A DNA stretch of 64,000 nucleotides from Agromyces sp. Marseille-P2726 (GTDB lineage: Bacteria > Actinomycetota > Actinomycetes > Actinomycetales > Microbacteriaceae): contig NZ_CADDWM010000015.1 in the NCBI RefSeq assembly GCF_902809835.1, positions 372,001-436,000 of the forward strand, in the 5' to 3' direction. Made by a program: the position numbers and the translations under genes. Below the pieces are notes generated by a model. That model saw only the letters and a program-made list of their open reading frames with translations, was not told where the DNA came from and made no database searches. This document shows positions 29,743-43,639 of this stretch, in pieces. The stretch's first letter is position 1. Each line of letters starts with the position of its first letter.

Positions 29743-31698
29743 TCAGGGCACCTCGGGGTCGTCGAAGCGCACCCGCAGGACGGGAGGGCGCCGCACCGGG
29801 CGGCCCGCGACAGGGCGCCGTCGAGCCGTCGCCACGCGGATCATCTCGGCGCGGAACTCCCGGGCGACGGCCGCGCCGACCGCGTAGTCGAACCGCGCGA
29901 TGGCACGTTCCATCCCGTCGTCGACGGGAACCGGACCGAGGACGTCGATGCCCTCGACGGTGCGCGCCGCCTCGAGCGCCGACGCGACGGCCGACGCGGG
30001 CCCGGTGACGCTCGCGACCCGCACGGCGGGAGGGAACCGGAGTGCCCGCCGCGCGGCGAGTTCGGCGCCGGCCCACTCGGCCTGCCGCCACGTCGCGAAC
30101 GCCGTCGCCACGGCTCCGGCGACACCGACGAGGAACACGGGCGCGCCCGGCGCGGCGAGCGCGGCGGCGTTCGACCACCACCGCAGGCAATCCTCGGCGA
30201 CGCGGAGCGACTCGCGCAGCAGCATCCGTTCGCCGTCGAGGAGCAGCACCGCGCGATACCCGCCGTCGGCGAGCGGCTCGGCACCGCGAGTGGCGACGAC
30301 GAGCGCCGGCGCAGCGGGGACCCGCAGCACGGGACGCTCGCCGTCGGAGAGGATCACCCGCGTGCCGGGGAACGCGCGGCCGAGCTCGTCAGCGGTCCGA
30401 CTCGCTCCCACGGTGACGACGCGCAGCTTCGTGCCCTCGCAGACCGGGCAACGCCACGGATTCGCGCTCGTGCCGCAGAGCACGCATCGCGCCTCGCCGC
30501 CCGATCGTGGGACGGCGAGCACACCCCCGCACGCCGCGCACCGCGCCGGTTCGCGACAGCGGTCGCACGCCAGCAGCGGCGCGTTGCCGGGCCGAGCGAC
30601 CTGCACGAGCACCGGCCCTGTGCGCGCGGCCTCCTGCGCCTCGCGCCACGCGGTCGACGGAATGCGCGCCGACCCGGGGTCTGGCGACGCCTGCTGTTCC
30701 GTCAGGATCACCCGGGGCCGAACCTGCCGTGCCGTCGGCAGCGGAGCGACCCACCCGATCTCGACGAGCCGCTCGACCTCGACGCTGCGGGTGTGCGCGA
30801 GGAACAGCAGCGCGGCGCCCGCCTGCTCCTGCCGGATGAGCGCCGCATCGCGCGGGTGCACGCCCGGGGCGAGCGGCTCGACGAGCAGCGGATCGCCGTC
30901 GTCCCACAGCGCGATGAGCCCGAGGCGCGCGGCGGGGGCGTACACGGTCGAGCGGTTGCCGATGATGATCCTCGCGTCATCGCCCGTCGCCTCGAGGAAC
31001 GCCCGATACCGCTCGCCCCCCGACTGCCGTGCGTCGGTGCGTACGATTCGCCGGGGGTCGACGGATGCCGCGAGCGCGGCGTACACCTGCTCCTGGTCCC
31101 GGTAATCGGGCACGACGACGAGCGCCGATCGGTCGGCGGCAAGCGTGTGCGCCGCAGCGAGGGCGAGGGTGGCCGCCCATGCGCCGACCCACTCGCCCGA
31201 CGGGAGCCGTACGGGACGGGGATCGGCAGCGAGCGACATCCGCTCGCCACGTGCGATCCCGGTCTCCAGGCGGCCCGGCTCGGCACTCGGGATGGGTGGA
31301 AGGTCGGCCGGGAGCGGACCCGGGTCGGCCGCTGCAGCGCGCCAGGAGCGCTCCACCCGCACGTACCGGCTCGGAATCGCGAGGCGCAGGATGTCGCTGG
31401 CGTTGCCGGCGGCCCGGTCGGCGGCGGCTCGCGCGAGCGCCCACACCTCGGGAGTGAGCACCGGCACGTCGGAGACGACGTCGTCGAGCTCGCTCAGCGC
31501 GCCCCGGTAGTCGCTTCGGTCGACGACCTCGATGAGCCAGCCGTTCGCGATGCGGCCGCCCGTGCGCAGCGGCACCCGCACGCGCACACCGGCGATCGCC
31601 GACGCGCGCAGCCGCTCGGGAATCGCGTAGTCGAAGAGCTGGTCGAGCTGGGGCAGGGGTGAGTCGACGAGCACCCTGGCGACGGCGCCGCCCGGCAC
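29743..31698 (-). CDS. priA: Primosomal protein N' (PriA), helicase-motif-deficient type
   Basis: The product is 651 aa from the GTG at 31698, 1 nt after the metK stop. It has the N-terminal DNA-binding domain (ARVLVDSPLPQLDQLFDYAIP) and two zinc-binding Cys clusters (CDRCREPARCAACGG; CVLCGT..WRCPVCEG). No Walker A or DEAH box is visible where the helicase core should be. Loss of helicase motifs is known for actinobacterial PriA, so it probably acts as a replication-restart scaffold rather than a motor. The longer reading into metK antisense is spurious. Confidence 0.9.
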   Translation of the reverse strand: MPGGAVARVLVDSPLPQLDQLFDYAIPERLRASAIAGVRVRVPLRTGGRIANGWLIEVVDRSDYRGALSELDDVVSDVPVLTPEVWALARAAADRAAGNASDILRLAIPSRYVRVERSWRAAAADPGPLPADLPPIPSAEPGRLETGIARGERMSLAADPRPVRLPSGEWVGAWAATLALAAAHTLAADRSALVVVPDYRDQEQVYAALAASVDPRRIVRTDARQSGGERYRAFLEATGDDARIIIGNRSTVYAPAARLGLIALWDDGDPLLVEPLAPGVHPRDAALIRQEQAGAALLFLAHTRSVEVERLVEIGWVAPLPTARQVRPRVILTEQQASPDPGSARIPSTAWREAQEAARTGPVLVQVARPGNAPLLACDRCREPARCAACGGVLAVPRSGGEARCVLCGTSANPWRCPVCEGTKLRVVTVGASRTADELGRAFPGTRVILSDGERPVLRVPAAPALVVATRGAEPLADGGYRAVLLLDGERMLLRESLRVAEDCLRWWSNAAALAAPGAPVFLVGVAGAVATAFATWRQAEWAGAELAARRALRFPPAVRVASVTGPASAVASALEAARTVEGIDVLGPVPVDDGMERAIARFDYAVGAAVAREFRAEMIRVATARRRPVAGRPVRRPPVLRVRFDDPEVP

Positions 31699-31699
31699 G

Positions 31700-32893
31700 T
31701 CAGAGCCCGGCGGCGCTGCGGAGGTCGTCGACGCGGTCGGTGCGCTCCCAGGTGAAGTCGGGCAGCTCGCGACCGAAGTGACCGTAGCTCGCGGTCTTCG
31801 CATAGATCGGGCGCAGCAGGTCGAGGTCGCGGATGATCGCGGCCGGTCGCAGGTCGAACACCTCGCGGATGGCCCCGATGATGCGCTCATCGGGCACGTG
31901 GGACGTGCCGAACGACTCCACGTAGAGGCCGACCGGCGCAGCCTTGCCGATCGCGTAGGCGACCTGCAGCTCGAGCCGGTCGGCGAGGCCGGCGGCGACC
32001 GCGTTCTTCGCGACCCAGCGCATCGCGTACGCCGCCGAACGGTCGACCTTCGACGGGTCTTTGCCGCTGAATGCGCCACCGCCATGCCGGCTGGCCCCGC
32101 CGTAGGTGTCGATGATGATCTTGCGCCCGGTGAGGCCTGCGTCACCCTGCGGGCCGCCGATCTCGAATCGCCCGGTCGGGTTGATGAGCACCGCGAGGTC
32201 GGGCCGCGAGAGCTCGACGGTCTCGAGCACGGGGTGGATCACGAGCTCCTCGACCTCGGCACGCAGCTGCTCGGTCGAGATGGCGGGCGAGTGCTGCGTC
32301 GACAGCACCACGGTCTCGATGGTGCGGGGCACCTGCCCCTCGTAGCCGATCGTGACCTGCGTCTTGCCGTCGGGCCGGAGGTAGTCGAGCTCACCCTGCT
32401 TGCGCACCTCGGACAGCCGCTCGGCGAGCCGGTGCGCCAGCCAGATCGGCACGGGCATGAGCTCGGGCGTCTCACGCGTGGCGTAGCCGAACATGATGCC
32501 CTGGTCGCCCGCCCCCTGCATGTCGAGCGCGTCTTCGCTGGCGCGCTCACGTGCTTCGTAGGCGTGGTCGACGCCCTGGGCGATGTCGGGCGACTGCCCG
32601 CCGATCGACACGGACACGCCGCACGACCGGCCGTCGAACCACACGTCGGACGAGTTGTAGCCGATCGACGTCACCCGATCGCGCACGATCGCCGGGATCT
32701 CGACGTACCCCTTCGTCGTCACCTCGCCTGCCACGTGCACGAGGCCGGTCGTGACCAGCGTCTCGACCGCGACCCTGCTGTTCGGGTCGACGGTCAGCAG
32801 GGCATCGAGAATCGAGTCCGACACCTGGTCGCAGATCTTGTCGGGATGACCTTCGGTGACGGACTCGGACGTGAAGAGGCGAAGTGCGCTCAT
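31700..32893 (-). CDS. metK: S-adenosylmethionine synthase
   Basis: The 397-aa product begins [23 protein letters not shown], with the ATP-binding [12 protein letters not shown] and the P-loop-like [19 protein letters not shown]. It makes SAM from methionine and ATP. Its ATG overlaps the coaBC stop as ATGA. No SAM riboswitch was recognised upstream, and none is expected inside an operon overlap. Confidence 0.98.
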   Translation of the reverse strand: MSALRLFTSESVTEGHPDKICDQVSDSILDALLTVDPNSRVAVETLVTTGLVHVAGEVTTKGYVEIPAIVRDRVTSIGYNSSDVWFDGRSCGVSVSIGGQSPDIAQGVDHAYEARERASEDALDMQGAGDQGIMFGYATRETPELMPVPIWLAHRLAERLSEVRKQGELDYLRPDGKTQVTIGYEGQVPRTIETVVLSTQHSPAISTEQLRAEVEELVIHPVLETVELSRPDLAVLINPTGRFEIGGPQGDAGLTGRKIIIDTYGGASRHGGGAFSGKDPSKVDRSAAYAMRWVAKNAVAAGLADRLELQVAYAIGKAAPVGLYVESFGTSHVPDERIIGAIREVFDLRPAAIIRDLDLLRPIYAKTASYGHFGRELPDFTWERTDRVDDLRSAAGL

Positions 32894-34143
32894 GTGGACT
32901 CGACTTCCTTCGGGTGGTCGGCGGCGGCCGCCGCGCTGGTCGTCTCCGAGACAACCACGTCGAGGATGCCGTGCGCCACCGACATCTTCGTTCCGTGGAC
33001 ACGTGTGACGATCTCGCCGCTGCGGCCGATGACGACCACCGCATTCTCGTCGCTCGCGAACCCCTCGGTCCATCCGACGCGGTTGATGGCGAGCAGGTCG
33101 GCGCCCTTCGCCTCGCGCTTCGCGCGGCCCAGCTCGAGCAGTCGTTGCTCGTCGGCTTCGGTCTCGGCCGCGAATCCCACCAGGAGGGTGCCGTCGTGCG
33201 GAGCATGGCCGAGGCCGGCGAGGATGTCGGGGTTTCGCACGAGCTCGAGCGTGAGCCCGTCGTCGCCGCCGTCCTTCTTGATCTTCGTCTCGCTCACGTC
33301 GGCCGGACGATAGTCGGCGACCGCGGCGGCCATGACGACGACGTCGGCGCCCTTCGCGGCATCCGTCACCGCCTGCTGCAGCTCGAGCACACTCGAGACG
33401 TGCCGGATGTCGCACCCGTCGGGCTCGGGAACCTCGAGGTTGGCGGCGATGAGCGTGACCTCGGCGCCGCGGGCCCGGGCCGCTTCGGCGATCGCGACCC
33501 CCTGCTTGCCGCTGGACCGATTGCCCAGGAACCGGACCGGATCGAGCGGCTCGCGCGTTCCCCCAGCCGTCACGACGACCCGACGACCCGCCAGGTCGCG
33601 TCGGGCGGATGCCGCGGCGACCCCGAGTGCGGCTGCGACGATGGTCTCGGGCTCCTCCATGCGACCGGGGCCGCTGTCGGCGCCCGTCAGCTGCCCGACC
33701 CCTGGACCGACGACGGTCACGCCGCGGGCCTGGAGTGTCGCGATGTTGGCCTGGGTCGCGGGATGCCGCCACATCTCGGTGTGCATCGCCGGCGCGATGA
33801 CCACGGGCGCCTCGCTCGCGAGCACGGTGTTGCCGAGCAGGTCGTCGGCGATGCCGGTGGCGAGCTTCGCGATCGTGCTGGCCGTCGCCGGTGCGATGAC
33901 GATGAGGTCAGCGGCCTGGCCGATGGCGACGTGCCGGACCTCGGCGACGCCCTCGTACAGGTCGGTGTGCACCGGGTTGCGCGAGATCGCCTCGAGCGTC
34001 GGCCGGCCGACGAAGCGGAGCGCCGCCTCGGTCGGGACGACGTGCACGTCGTGCCCGGCGAGCACGAGCGCTCGAACGACCCCGACGGCCTTGTACGCCG
34101 CGATGCCGCCGGTGATGCCGACGACGACGTTGAGCGGCGACAT
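32890..34143 (-). CDS. coaBC: Bifunctional phosphopantothenoylcysteine decarboxylase / synthetase
   Basis: The 417-aa product has an N-terminal CoaC flavoprotein half ([44 protein letters not shown]) with the catalytic His in EVRHVAI. The C-terminal CoaB half has [25 protein letters not shown] and the KIKKD region. It carries two successive CoA-synthesis steps. It is 11 nt below rpoZ, matching the common gmk-rpoZ-coaBC order. Confidence 0.97.
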   Translation of the reverse strand: MSPLNVVVGITGGIAAYKAVGVVRALVLAGHDVHVVPTEAALRFVGRPTLEAISRNPVHTDLYEGVAEVRHVAIGQAADLIVIAPATASTIAKLATGIADDLLGNTVLASEAPVVIAPAMHTEMWRHPATQANIATLQARGVTVVGPGVGQLTGADSGPGRMEEPETIVAAALGVAAASARRDLAGRRVVVTAGGTREPLDPVRFLGNRSSGKQGVAIAEAARARGAEVTLIAANLEVPEPDGCDIRHVSSVLELQQAVTDAAKGADVVVMAAAVADYRPADVSETKIKKDGGDDGLTLELVRNPDILAGLGHAPHDGTLLVGFAAETEADEQRLLELGRAKREAKGADLLAINRVGWTEGFASDENAVVVIGRSGEIVTRVHGTKMSVAHGILDVVVSETTSAAAAADHPKEVEST

Positions 34144-34154
34144 CCGTACGGTGC

Positions 34155-34412
34155 TCAGTCGCCGACGGGGCGGAGGCGGAGCTTGTCCTCGTTGATCTCG
34201 TGAAGCGCCACCGAGAGCGGCTTGTCGTCGATCGAGGAGTCGACCAGCGGTCCGACGTTGTCGAACAGGCTGCCCTCATGCAGGTCCGCGTAGTAGTCGT
34301 TGATCTGGCGCGCGCGCTTCGACGCGAAGATCACGAGCTGGTACTTCGAGTCGACCTTCGCGAGCAGGTCGTCGATGGGCGGATCGATGATGCCGGACAG
34401 CTTCTCAGCCAT
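34155..34412 (-). CDS. rpoZ: RNA polymerase omega subunit
   Basis: The 85-aa product has the omega core [20 protein letters not shown] and the C-terminal [17 protein letters not shown]. It stabilises beta' in RNA polymerase and in some bacteria takes part in ppGpp binding. It lies 62 nt from gmk; an AGGAG-type site (plus-strand cctcc mirror) precedes the ATG at 34412. Confidence 0.97.
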   Translation of the reverse strand: MAEKLSGIIDPPIDDLLAKVDSKYQLVIFASKRARQINDYYADLHEGSLFDNVGPLVDSSIDDKPLSVALHEINEDKLRLRPVGD

Positions 34413-34474
34413 GGAGGAACTCCTTCAGGTGGAACGGGCGCACGTGTTGCGCTGAAACTCGCGGCCCGGGCAGC

Positions 34475-35419
34475 TCAACGCCGCCCTCGGCGGGGCCTCA
34501 TCAAGTCTACGACCTTTTGCGCGGCGTCAGCGACGTCGTGGTTCACCACCTGGTGGTCGAACTCCTCGACGGCCGACAGCTCGACCCTGGCCGTCTCGAG
34601 CCGGCGCTGCTGCTCGGCCGGGCTCTCAGTACCGCGCCCGACGAGCCGGCGCACGAGTTCGTCCCACGTGGGCGGCAGCAGGAAGACGAGCGTCGCCTCG
34701 GGCATCGCTCGGCGCACCGAGCGGGCCCCCTGGATGTCGATCTCGAGGAGCACGCTGTTGCCCGCGGCGATCGCGTCCTCGACCGGGCGGCGGGGCGTGC
34801 CGTACCGGTAGGCGTTGTGCACCGTCGCCCACTCGAGGAGTTCGCCGGCCTCGACCATGCGATCGAACTCGGCGTCGTCGACGAAGTAGTAATGCTCGCC
34901 CTCGACCTCGCCGGGCCGGGGCGGACGCGTCGTCGCCGAGACGGAGAGGCGCACGTCGGGGTGGTGGCGGCGGATGTGCGACGCGACCGTGCCCTTGCCG
35001 ACCGCCGTGGGTCCGGCGAGGACCACGAGCCGATCACCGGTTCCACCATGCGAGGCGATCCAGTCGGCGACGAACTCCCTCAGGCGACGACGCTGCAGCC
35101 GGCCGAGGCCGCCGAGTCGCTTGGACGGCGAGATGCCGAGCTCCTGCATGATGCGCGCGGTCTTCGTCGCACCGATCGCGGGGATCGAGGTCAGGAACTC
35201 CGTGACCCGGATCCGACCCTCGACGCCCTCGGGCTCCTCGTACGCGGTGCGGAGCACGTCGAGGGGGCTTCGCGCGCCGGTCGCGATGGCCGACTTGACG
35301 GCCGCACGGGCGCGGCGAGCTGCGACAGCGGCACGGGATGCCGCGACGCGGTCGACCTCGGGCGGCGACGAGGGGCGCGCGGCGTCGGTTCGGTGCTGGG
35401 GCTTCGTGGCGTCAGACAA
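34475..35419 (-). CDS. gmk: Fusion of integration host factor (mIHF-like) and guanylate kinase
   Basis: The single 314-aa ORF starts at TTG 35419 with GGAG 6 nt upstream and overlaps the pyrF stop by 8 nt. Residues ~25-125 resemble actinobacterial integration host factor (AVAARRARAAVKSAIATGARSPLDVL, then RIRVTEFLTSIPAIGATKTARIMQELGISPSKRLGGLG), a basic helical DNA-binding domain. Residues ~129-314 are a full guanylate kinase with P-loop GPTAVGKGT (136-144), SATTRPPRPGEVEGEHYYFV and LLEIDIQGARSV. The reading frame is continuous with no stop between domains. In many actinobacteria mihF and gmk are adjacent separate genes; here one protein would bind DNA and phosphorylate GMP. Confidence 0.93.
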   Translation of the reverse strand: MSDATKPQHRTDAARPSSPPEVDRVAASRAAVAARRARAAVKSAIATGARSPLDVLRTAYEEPEGVEGRIRVTEFLTSIPAIGATKTARIMQELGISPSKRLGGLGRLQRRRLREFVADWIASHGGTGDRLVVLAGPTAVGKGTVASHIRRHHPDVRLSVSATTRPPRPGEVEGEHYYFVDDAEFDRMVEAGELLEWATVHNAYRYGTPRRPVEDAIAAGNSVLLEIDIQGARSVRRAMPEATLVFLLPPTWDELVRRLVGRGTESPAEQQRRLETARVELSAVEEFDHQVVNHDVADAAQKVVDLMRPRRGRR

Positions 35420-36286
35420 CGGCGGCTCCGTACTGATCGACGCGACGCGCGATGGCGTCGGCGAGGCCCTCGGGCCCCGCTCCCAGGAGCGACCGCGACT
35501 CGTTGGCGATCACTCCGCCGGAGAGCGATCCGAACCGCAGGCGGAGGTCGCCCGGCTCGGCGCCCTGGTGTCCGAATCCTGGGGCGAGCACGGGCAGGCC
35601 CGGACGAGGCGGCTCGGCGTCGATGTCGATGCCGGCGAGCGCGAGGTCGGTGGTCGCCCCGAACACGGTTCCGATCGAGCCGAACGCTCGGCTCGCGGCA
35701 TCCGCTCGGCCCTGGTTCCACCCGATGACGCCCTGGGTGATGGCCTGGGCCACGGTCGAGCCCGCGCGACTGGACTGCTGCAGCACAGCGCGCTGGATGG
35801 CGGCGGCCTCAGGGTTGGAGGTGGCCGCGAGCACGAACAGGCCCTTGCCCGCCTCGTCGGCGGCGACCATGACCTGCTCGATCGAACCGAGCCCCTGGTA
35901 GGCGCTGATCGTCATGGCGTCGGATTCGAGCGGTGAACCACGTCGAAGCCACGCCTCGCCATAGGCCTCGACCGTCGTGCCGATGTCGCCCCGCTTCACA
36001 TCGGCGATCACCAGGAGGCCCGCATCGCGCGCCTCGCGGATGACCCGCTCGAGCGCGGAATAACCGGCCGCCCCGTGGCGCTCGAAGAACGCCACCTGCG
36101 GCTTCACGATCCCCAGCCGGTCGACGGCGATGTCGACGACGCGTAGGCCGAACTCCCGAAGGCCCGCCGCCGTGTCGGGTTGCCCCCACGCGTCGAGGAT
36201 GGAGCCGTGCGGGTCGATGCCGAGGCAGAGGTGACCGTACGCCGCGAAGACGGTGTCGAGACGCTCGCCGAACGTCAGCTCGCCGT

Positions 36287-36290
<4 letters not shown>
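35412..36290 (-). CDS. pyrF: Orotidine 5'-phosphate decarboxylase
   Basis: The product is 292 aa from GTG 36290 (overlaps the carB stop as GTGA). It is the type 2 OMP decarboxylase: CLGIDPH near the N-terminus, [11 protein letters not shown] and the catalytic [13 protein letters not shown], with a C-terminal [12 protein letters not shown] phosphate loop. It completes UMP synthesis. Longer readings into carB antisense are spurious. Confidence 0.96.
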
Positions 36291-39576
<3,286 letters not shown>

Positions 39577-39577
<1 letters not shown>

Positions 39578-40800
39578 CAGTCGTTCTTCTCCTTGGTGGC
39601 GGCGTCGTCGGTCGTCGCTGGGTCTGGATGCGCGGCTTCGCCGCTCCTCGATCCGCCTCGGTGCCGGCGCACCATCTCAGCGAACCGGTCGAACAGGTAG
39701 TTGGCGTCGTGCGGTCCTGCGGCCGACTCGGGGTGGTACTGCACCGAGAACGCGGGGATGTCGAGGCAGTTCAATCCCTCGACGACGTTGTCGTTGAGGT
39801 CGTAGTGACTGACCTCGACGCGCCCGAATCCCTCGGTGGACTCGCTCACCCGGTCGATCGGCGCGTCGACCGCGAAGCCGTGGTTGTGCGCGGTGATCTC
39901 GACACGGCCCGTGGCCTGGTCGAGCACCGGCTGATTGATGCCTCGATGTCCGAACGGCAGCTTGTACGTGCCGAATCCCAGCGCGCGTCCGAGCAGCTGG
40001 TTGCCGAAGCAGATGCCGAAGTACGGCAGTCCCTCACGCAGCGTGGCGCGCAGCAGGTCGACATGGTGATCGGATGCCTCGGGGTCGCCCGGCCCGTTCG
40101 AGAAGAAGAGCGCATCGGGCGCGAGCTCGAGCACCTCCTCGGCGGTGATCGACTGCGGCACGACGTGCACGTCGAAGCCGCGCTCGGCGAGGTACTTCAG
40201 CGTCGACGTCTTCACGCCGAGATCGAGCACGGCGACGGAGCCCACCCGCTCACCCTCGGCGGGCAGCGTGTAGCGCTCGGTCGTCGACACGGCGCCCGAG
40301 AGGTTGCGCCCGGCCATCTGCTCACCGCCGAGTACCAGCTCGAGCTGCTCGCCGTGGGTGAGGTTCCAGGCGTCGCCCGAGAAGATTCCGGCTCGCATGG
40401 CGCCGGCCGAGCGGATATGCCGGGTGACCGCACGGGTGTCGATGCCGCTGATGCCGACGATGCCCTCGGCCTCGAGGTCGTCGTCGAGCGGACGCTGCGA
40501 GCGGAAGTTCGAGACGACCCTGGACGGGTCGCGCACCACGAAGCCCGCGACCCAGATCTTCGACGACTCCATGTCCTCGTCGTTCATGCCCGTGTTGCCG
40601 ATGTGCGGCGCGGTCATCATGACGATCTGGCCGGCGTACGAGGGATCGGTGAGGGTCTCCTGGTATCCCGTCATGCCCGTCGCGAAGACGAGCTCGCCGA
40701 GGGTGGCGCCGGTCGCGCCGTAGGCGCGCCCGTCGTAGCGGCGGCCGTCCTCCAGGACGAGCACCGCCGGCGCGTGCGTGATGGTGGGGGTCTCAGTCAT
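39577..40800 (-). CDS. carA: Carbamoyl-phosphate synthase small chain (glutaminase)
   Basis: The product is 407 aa from ATG 40800. The N-terminal domain has [22 protein letters not shown]. The class I glutaminase domain has the nucleophile Cys in [12 protein letters not shown] and the HPE pair in [12 protein letters not shown]. The last ~28 residues after [11 protein letters not shown] are not family-like and are partly encoded by a palindromic repeat (39621-39654). It overlaps the upstream membrane protein stop by 8 nt. Confidence 0.97.
39621..39654 (-). repeat. Palindromic dispersed repeat copy inside the carA 3' end
   Basis: On the minus strand the sequence runs GGATCGAGGAGCGGCGAAG then CCGCGCATCCAGACC. 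It matches the element at 47565-47599 in its GGxTCGAGGAGC start, the CGAAG apex and the GACC end. It contributes the in-frame residues [10 protein letters not shown] to the CarA tail. The family of GGTCGAGGAGCGCGAAGCGC-type palindromes is common in actinobacterial intergenic DNA (from memory). Confidence 0.6.
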
Positions 40801-41353
40801 CCGAGGCCTCGCTCTCGTGCTTCTGCCGCGGCGCGACGGGCGCGGCGGCGATGTCTTCGACGGCCGCGATGATGCGCGCCGAGTCGCCCGGATACCGGGC
40901 CCTGAGGTAGCTGTCCACCCGGGGCCCGGCGGCAGCGGCGTCGGGGTCGTCGGTGTTCGCGATCCAGGTGATGGCCACGAGACCCTCGGGCTCCACGGCG
41001 CGATCGAGGGCGAAGCTCGCCACGCCCGCCCCCTCGATGCGGTCGGCGGGAAGGAGGGTCGGGGTCTCCCCCGCGATGCGGAGGACGACGCCCTCGGGCA
41101 GGCCCTCGATGCGAGCCGACCCCCGGAACGCCGGCCCGTGCACGGCGAGCCGTTCGAGCGGCTCCGAGGCGGGCGTGGTCGCGACGTACAGCGCCTCGGC
41201 CGCAAGCCTCGGCTCCCCGTGCGACGCGGGCACGGCGTACGCCGACATCGCCTCGTCGCGCCGAGTGCGACGCCGCCATGAACGCACCATGAGCCACGCC
41301 GCCACGGCGATGATCACGGCTGCGACGACGGCGCCGATCCAGAGCCTATCCAC
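40793..41353 (-). CDS. Membrane-anchored protein of the pyrimidine operon
   Basis: The product is 186 aa from GTG 41353, overlapping the pyrC stop by 8 nt. It has one N-terminal transmembrane helix (~5-24), a basic stop-transfer RSWRRRTRR and a ~140-aa soluble domain rich in beta ([49 protein letters not shown]). A gene of this kind lies between pyrC and carA in many actinobacteria. The soluble part is PH-like at best; function unknown. Confidence 0.85.
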   Translation of the reverse strand: MDRLWIGAVVAAVIIAVAAWLMVRSWRRRTRRDEAMSAYAVPASHGEPRLAAEALYVATTPASEPLERLAVHGPAFRGSARIEGLPEGVVLRIAGETPTLLPADRIEGAGVASFALDRAVEPEGLVAITWIANTDDPDAAAAGPRVDSYLRARYPGDSARIIAAVEDIAAAPVAPRQKHESEASDD

Positions 41354-42689
41354 GAGCCGCCTCCAGCCGCCGGGCAGCGAGGCGCGCAACCTCGTCGGCC
41401 GGTCGCACCGTGCCGTCGAGGACGGTGGCGTATCCGCCGTGGAAGGTCGCGACGACTCGACCCGGCAGCGTGCGTCCGAGGTACGGCGAGTTGCTGCTGC
41501 GGCCGGCCAGTCGGTCGACGTCGAACACGGATGCCGCGGACGGGTCGTAGAGCGTGAGCTCGGCGACCGCGCCGACGGCGACACCCTCGCTGCGGCCGGG
41601 CAGCCGGCCGATGCGTGCGGGCTCGCTCGAGAGCACTCGCGCGACATCCGCCCAGTCGAGCAGGCCGGTCTCGACGACCGCCGCGTGCACGACGGGGAGG
41701 GCGGACTCGAGTCCGACCATGCCGTTGGCCGCGGCATCCCACTCGCTCTCCTTCGCCTCGACCGGGTGCGGAGCGTGGTCGGTCGCCACGATGTCGATGG
41801 TGCCGTCGGCGAGTCCGGCGCGGAGCGCCTCGGTGTCTTCGGCGCGGCGGAGCGGCGGATTCACCTTGTAGCGCGGGTCGTAGCTCGTCACGAGCTCCTC
41901 CGTGAGGAGGAGGTGGTGCGGAGTGACCTCGGCGGTCACGTCGATTCCTCGGGCCTTCGCCCAGCGGATGACCTCGACGGAACCCGCGGTCGACACGTGG
42001 CACACGTGCAGGCGGCTGCCGACGTGCTCGGCGAGGAGGACGTCGCGGGCGATGATCGACTCCTCCGCGACCGCGGGCCATCCGGTGAGTCCGAGCTCGC
42101 CCGATAGGGCGCCCTCGTTCATCTGCGCGCCCTCGGTGAGGCGCGGCTCCTGCGCGTGCTGCGCGATCACGCCGTCGAACGCCTTGACGTACTCGAGGGC
42201 ACGGCGCATGAGGAGCGGGTCGGCGACGCAGAACCCGTCGTCGGAGAAGACGCGCACGTTCGCGCGCGACCGGGCCATCGCGCCGAGCTCGGCGAGCTGC
42301 TCGCCCTTGAGCCCCACCGTGACGGCCCCGATCGGCTGCACCGAGGCGTAGCCCGCGGTTCGACCGAGGGTCGCCTCCTGCTCGACGACCCCGGCCGTGT
42401 CGGCGACCGGGAAGGTGTTCGCCATCGCGAAGACGGCGGTGAAGCCTCCGGCGGCGGCGGCCTGCGTTCCGGTGAGCACGGTTTCGCTCTGCTCGAAGCC
42501 CGGCTCGCGCAGGTGCGTGTGCAGGTCGACGAGACCGGGAAGGGCGATCAACCCGTCGGCGTCGATGACCGTTGCGCCCGCGGCATCCGTGATGCGTCCG
42601 ATCTCGGCGATGGCGTCGCCCTCGAGCAGGATGTCGGCGTGCTCGCCCGTGGGCAGCGTGGCACCGGTGATGAGGAAGCGCTCGGTCAA
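41346..42689 (-). CDS. pyrC: Dihydroorotase
   Basis: The product is 447 aa starting at TTG 42689, which overlaps the pyrB stop as TTGA. It is an amidohydrolase of the class I type with [10 protein letters not shown] (metal HxH), the carboxylated-Lys region, [24 protein letters not shown] and the catalytic ATDHAPH. It cyclises carbamoyl aspartate. Longer ORF readings antisense to pyrB are spurious. Confidence 0.96.
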   Translation of the reverse strand: MTERFLITGATLPTGEHADILLEGDAIAEIGRITDAAGATVIDADGLIALPGLVDLHTHLREPGFEQSETVLTGTQAAAAGGFTAVFAMANTFPVADTAGVVEQEATLGRTAGYASVQPIGAVTVGLKGEQLAELGAMARSRANVRVFSDDGFCVADPLLMRRALEYVKAFDGVIAQHAQEPRLTEGAQMNEGALSGELGLTGWPAVAEESIIARDVLLAEHVGSRLHVCHVSTAGSVEVIRWAKARGIDVTAEVTPHHLLLTEELVTSYDPRYKVNPPLRRAEDTEALRAGLADGTIDIVATDHAPHPVEAKESEWDAAANGMVGLESALPVVHAAVVETGLLDWADVARVLSSEPARIGRLPGRSEGVAVGAVAELTLYDPSAASVFDVDRLAGRSSNSPYLGRTLPGRVVATFHGGYATVLDGTVRPADEVARLAARRLEAARG

Positions 42690-43639
42690 GACAGCCCGCC
42701 TCGATCCCCGGACAGCAGCAGGTAGAGGGCGGCCATTCTCACTGATACTCCGTTCGCGACCTGCTCGCGCACCGTGGACTGCGCCGAATCGGCTGCTCGG
42801 GCGGCGATCTCGAGCCCTCGGTTCATCGGGCCCGGGTGCATGACCATCGTACTTGGGGGCAACCGGTGGAACCGCGCGTCGTCGAGACCCCACGTGCGGG
42901 AGTACTCGCGGGTGTTCGGGAAGAAGGCGGCGTGCATGCGCTCGGCCTGGATGCGGAGCATCATCACGACGTCGGGCGCGTTGGCGAGCGCGGCGTCGAG
43001 ATCGTACGTGGCACGCGCGGGCCAGGCACTGAGCTCGACCGGCACCAGGGTGGGCGGGGCCACGAGTTCGACCTCGGCGCCGAGGGTCGACAGCAGCCAC
43101 ACGTTCGAGCGTGCGACACGGGAGTGCAGCACGTCGCCGACGATGACCACCCGGATGCCGTCGAGGTCGCGACCGCGCGAATCGGCACCGTGGAGCCGCC
43201 GTCTGATGGTGAAGGCGTCGAGGAGCGCCTGCGTGGGGTGCTCGTGCGTGCCGTCGCCGGCGTTCACGACCCCGGCATCGATCCACCCGCTCGTCGCCAG
43301 AGTCTGCGGCGCGCCTGATGCCTGGTGGCGGATCACGACCCCGTCGGCGCCCATCGCCTGCAGGGTCTGCGCGGTGTCCTTCAGGCTCTCGCCCTTCGAC
43401 ACGCTGGACCCCTTCGCGCTGAAGGTGATGACGTCGGCGGAGAGGCGCTTGGCCGCGGCCTCGAACGAGATGCGGGTGCGAGTGGAGTCTTCGAAGAAGA
43501 GGTTCACGACGGTCTTGCCACGGAGGGTCGGGAGCTTCTTGACCTCCCGCTCCTGCACGGCGGCCATGTCCTCCGCGATGTCGAGGAGCGCGATGGCCGC
43601 ATCGCGGGGAAGACCACGGGTGCCGAGGAGATGCTTCAC
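42686..43639 (-). CDS. pyrB: Aspartate carbamoyltransferase catalytic chain
   Basis: The 317-aa product has the carbamoyl-phosphate motif [30 protein letters not shown] and [11 protein letters not shown]. No pyrI regulatory chain is adjacent, so control should come from PyrR on the leader. Its start overlaps the pyrR stop (ATGA-type). Confidence 0.98.
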   Translation of the reverse strand: MKHLLGTRGLPRDAAIALLDIAEDMAAVQEREVKKLPTLRGKTVVNLFFEDSTRTRISFEAAAKRLSADVITFSAKGSSVSKGESLKDTAQTLQAMGADGVVIRHQASGAPQTLATSGWIDAGVVNAGDGTHEHPTQALLDAFTIRRRLHGADSRGRDLDGIRVVIVGDVLHSRVARSNVWLLSTLGAEVELVAPPTLVPVELSAWPARATYDLDAALANAPDVVMMLRIQAERMHAAFFPNTREYSRTWGLDDARFHRLPPSTMVMHPGPMNRGLEIAARAADSAQSTVREQVANGVSVRMAALYLLLSGDRGGLS

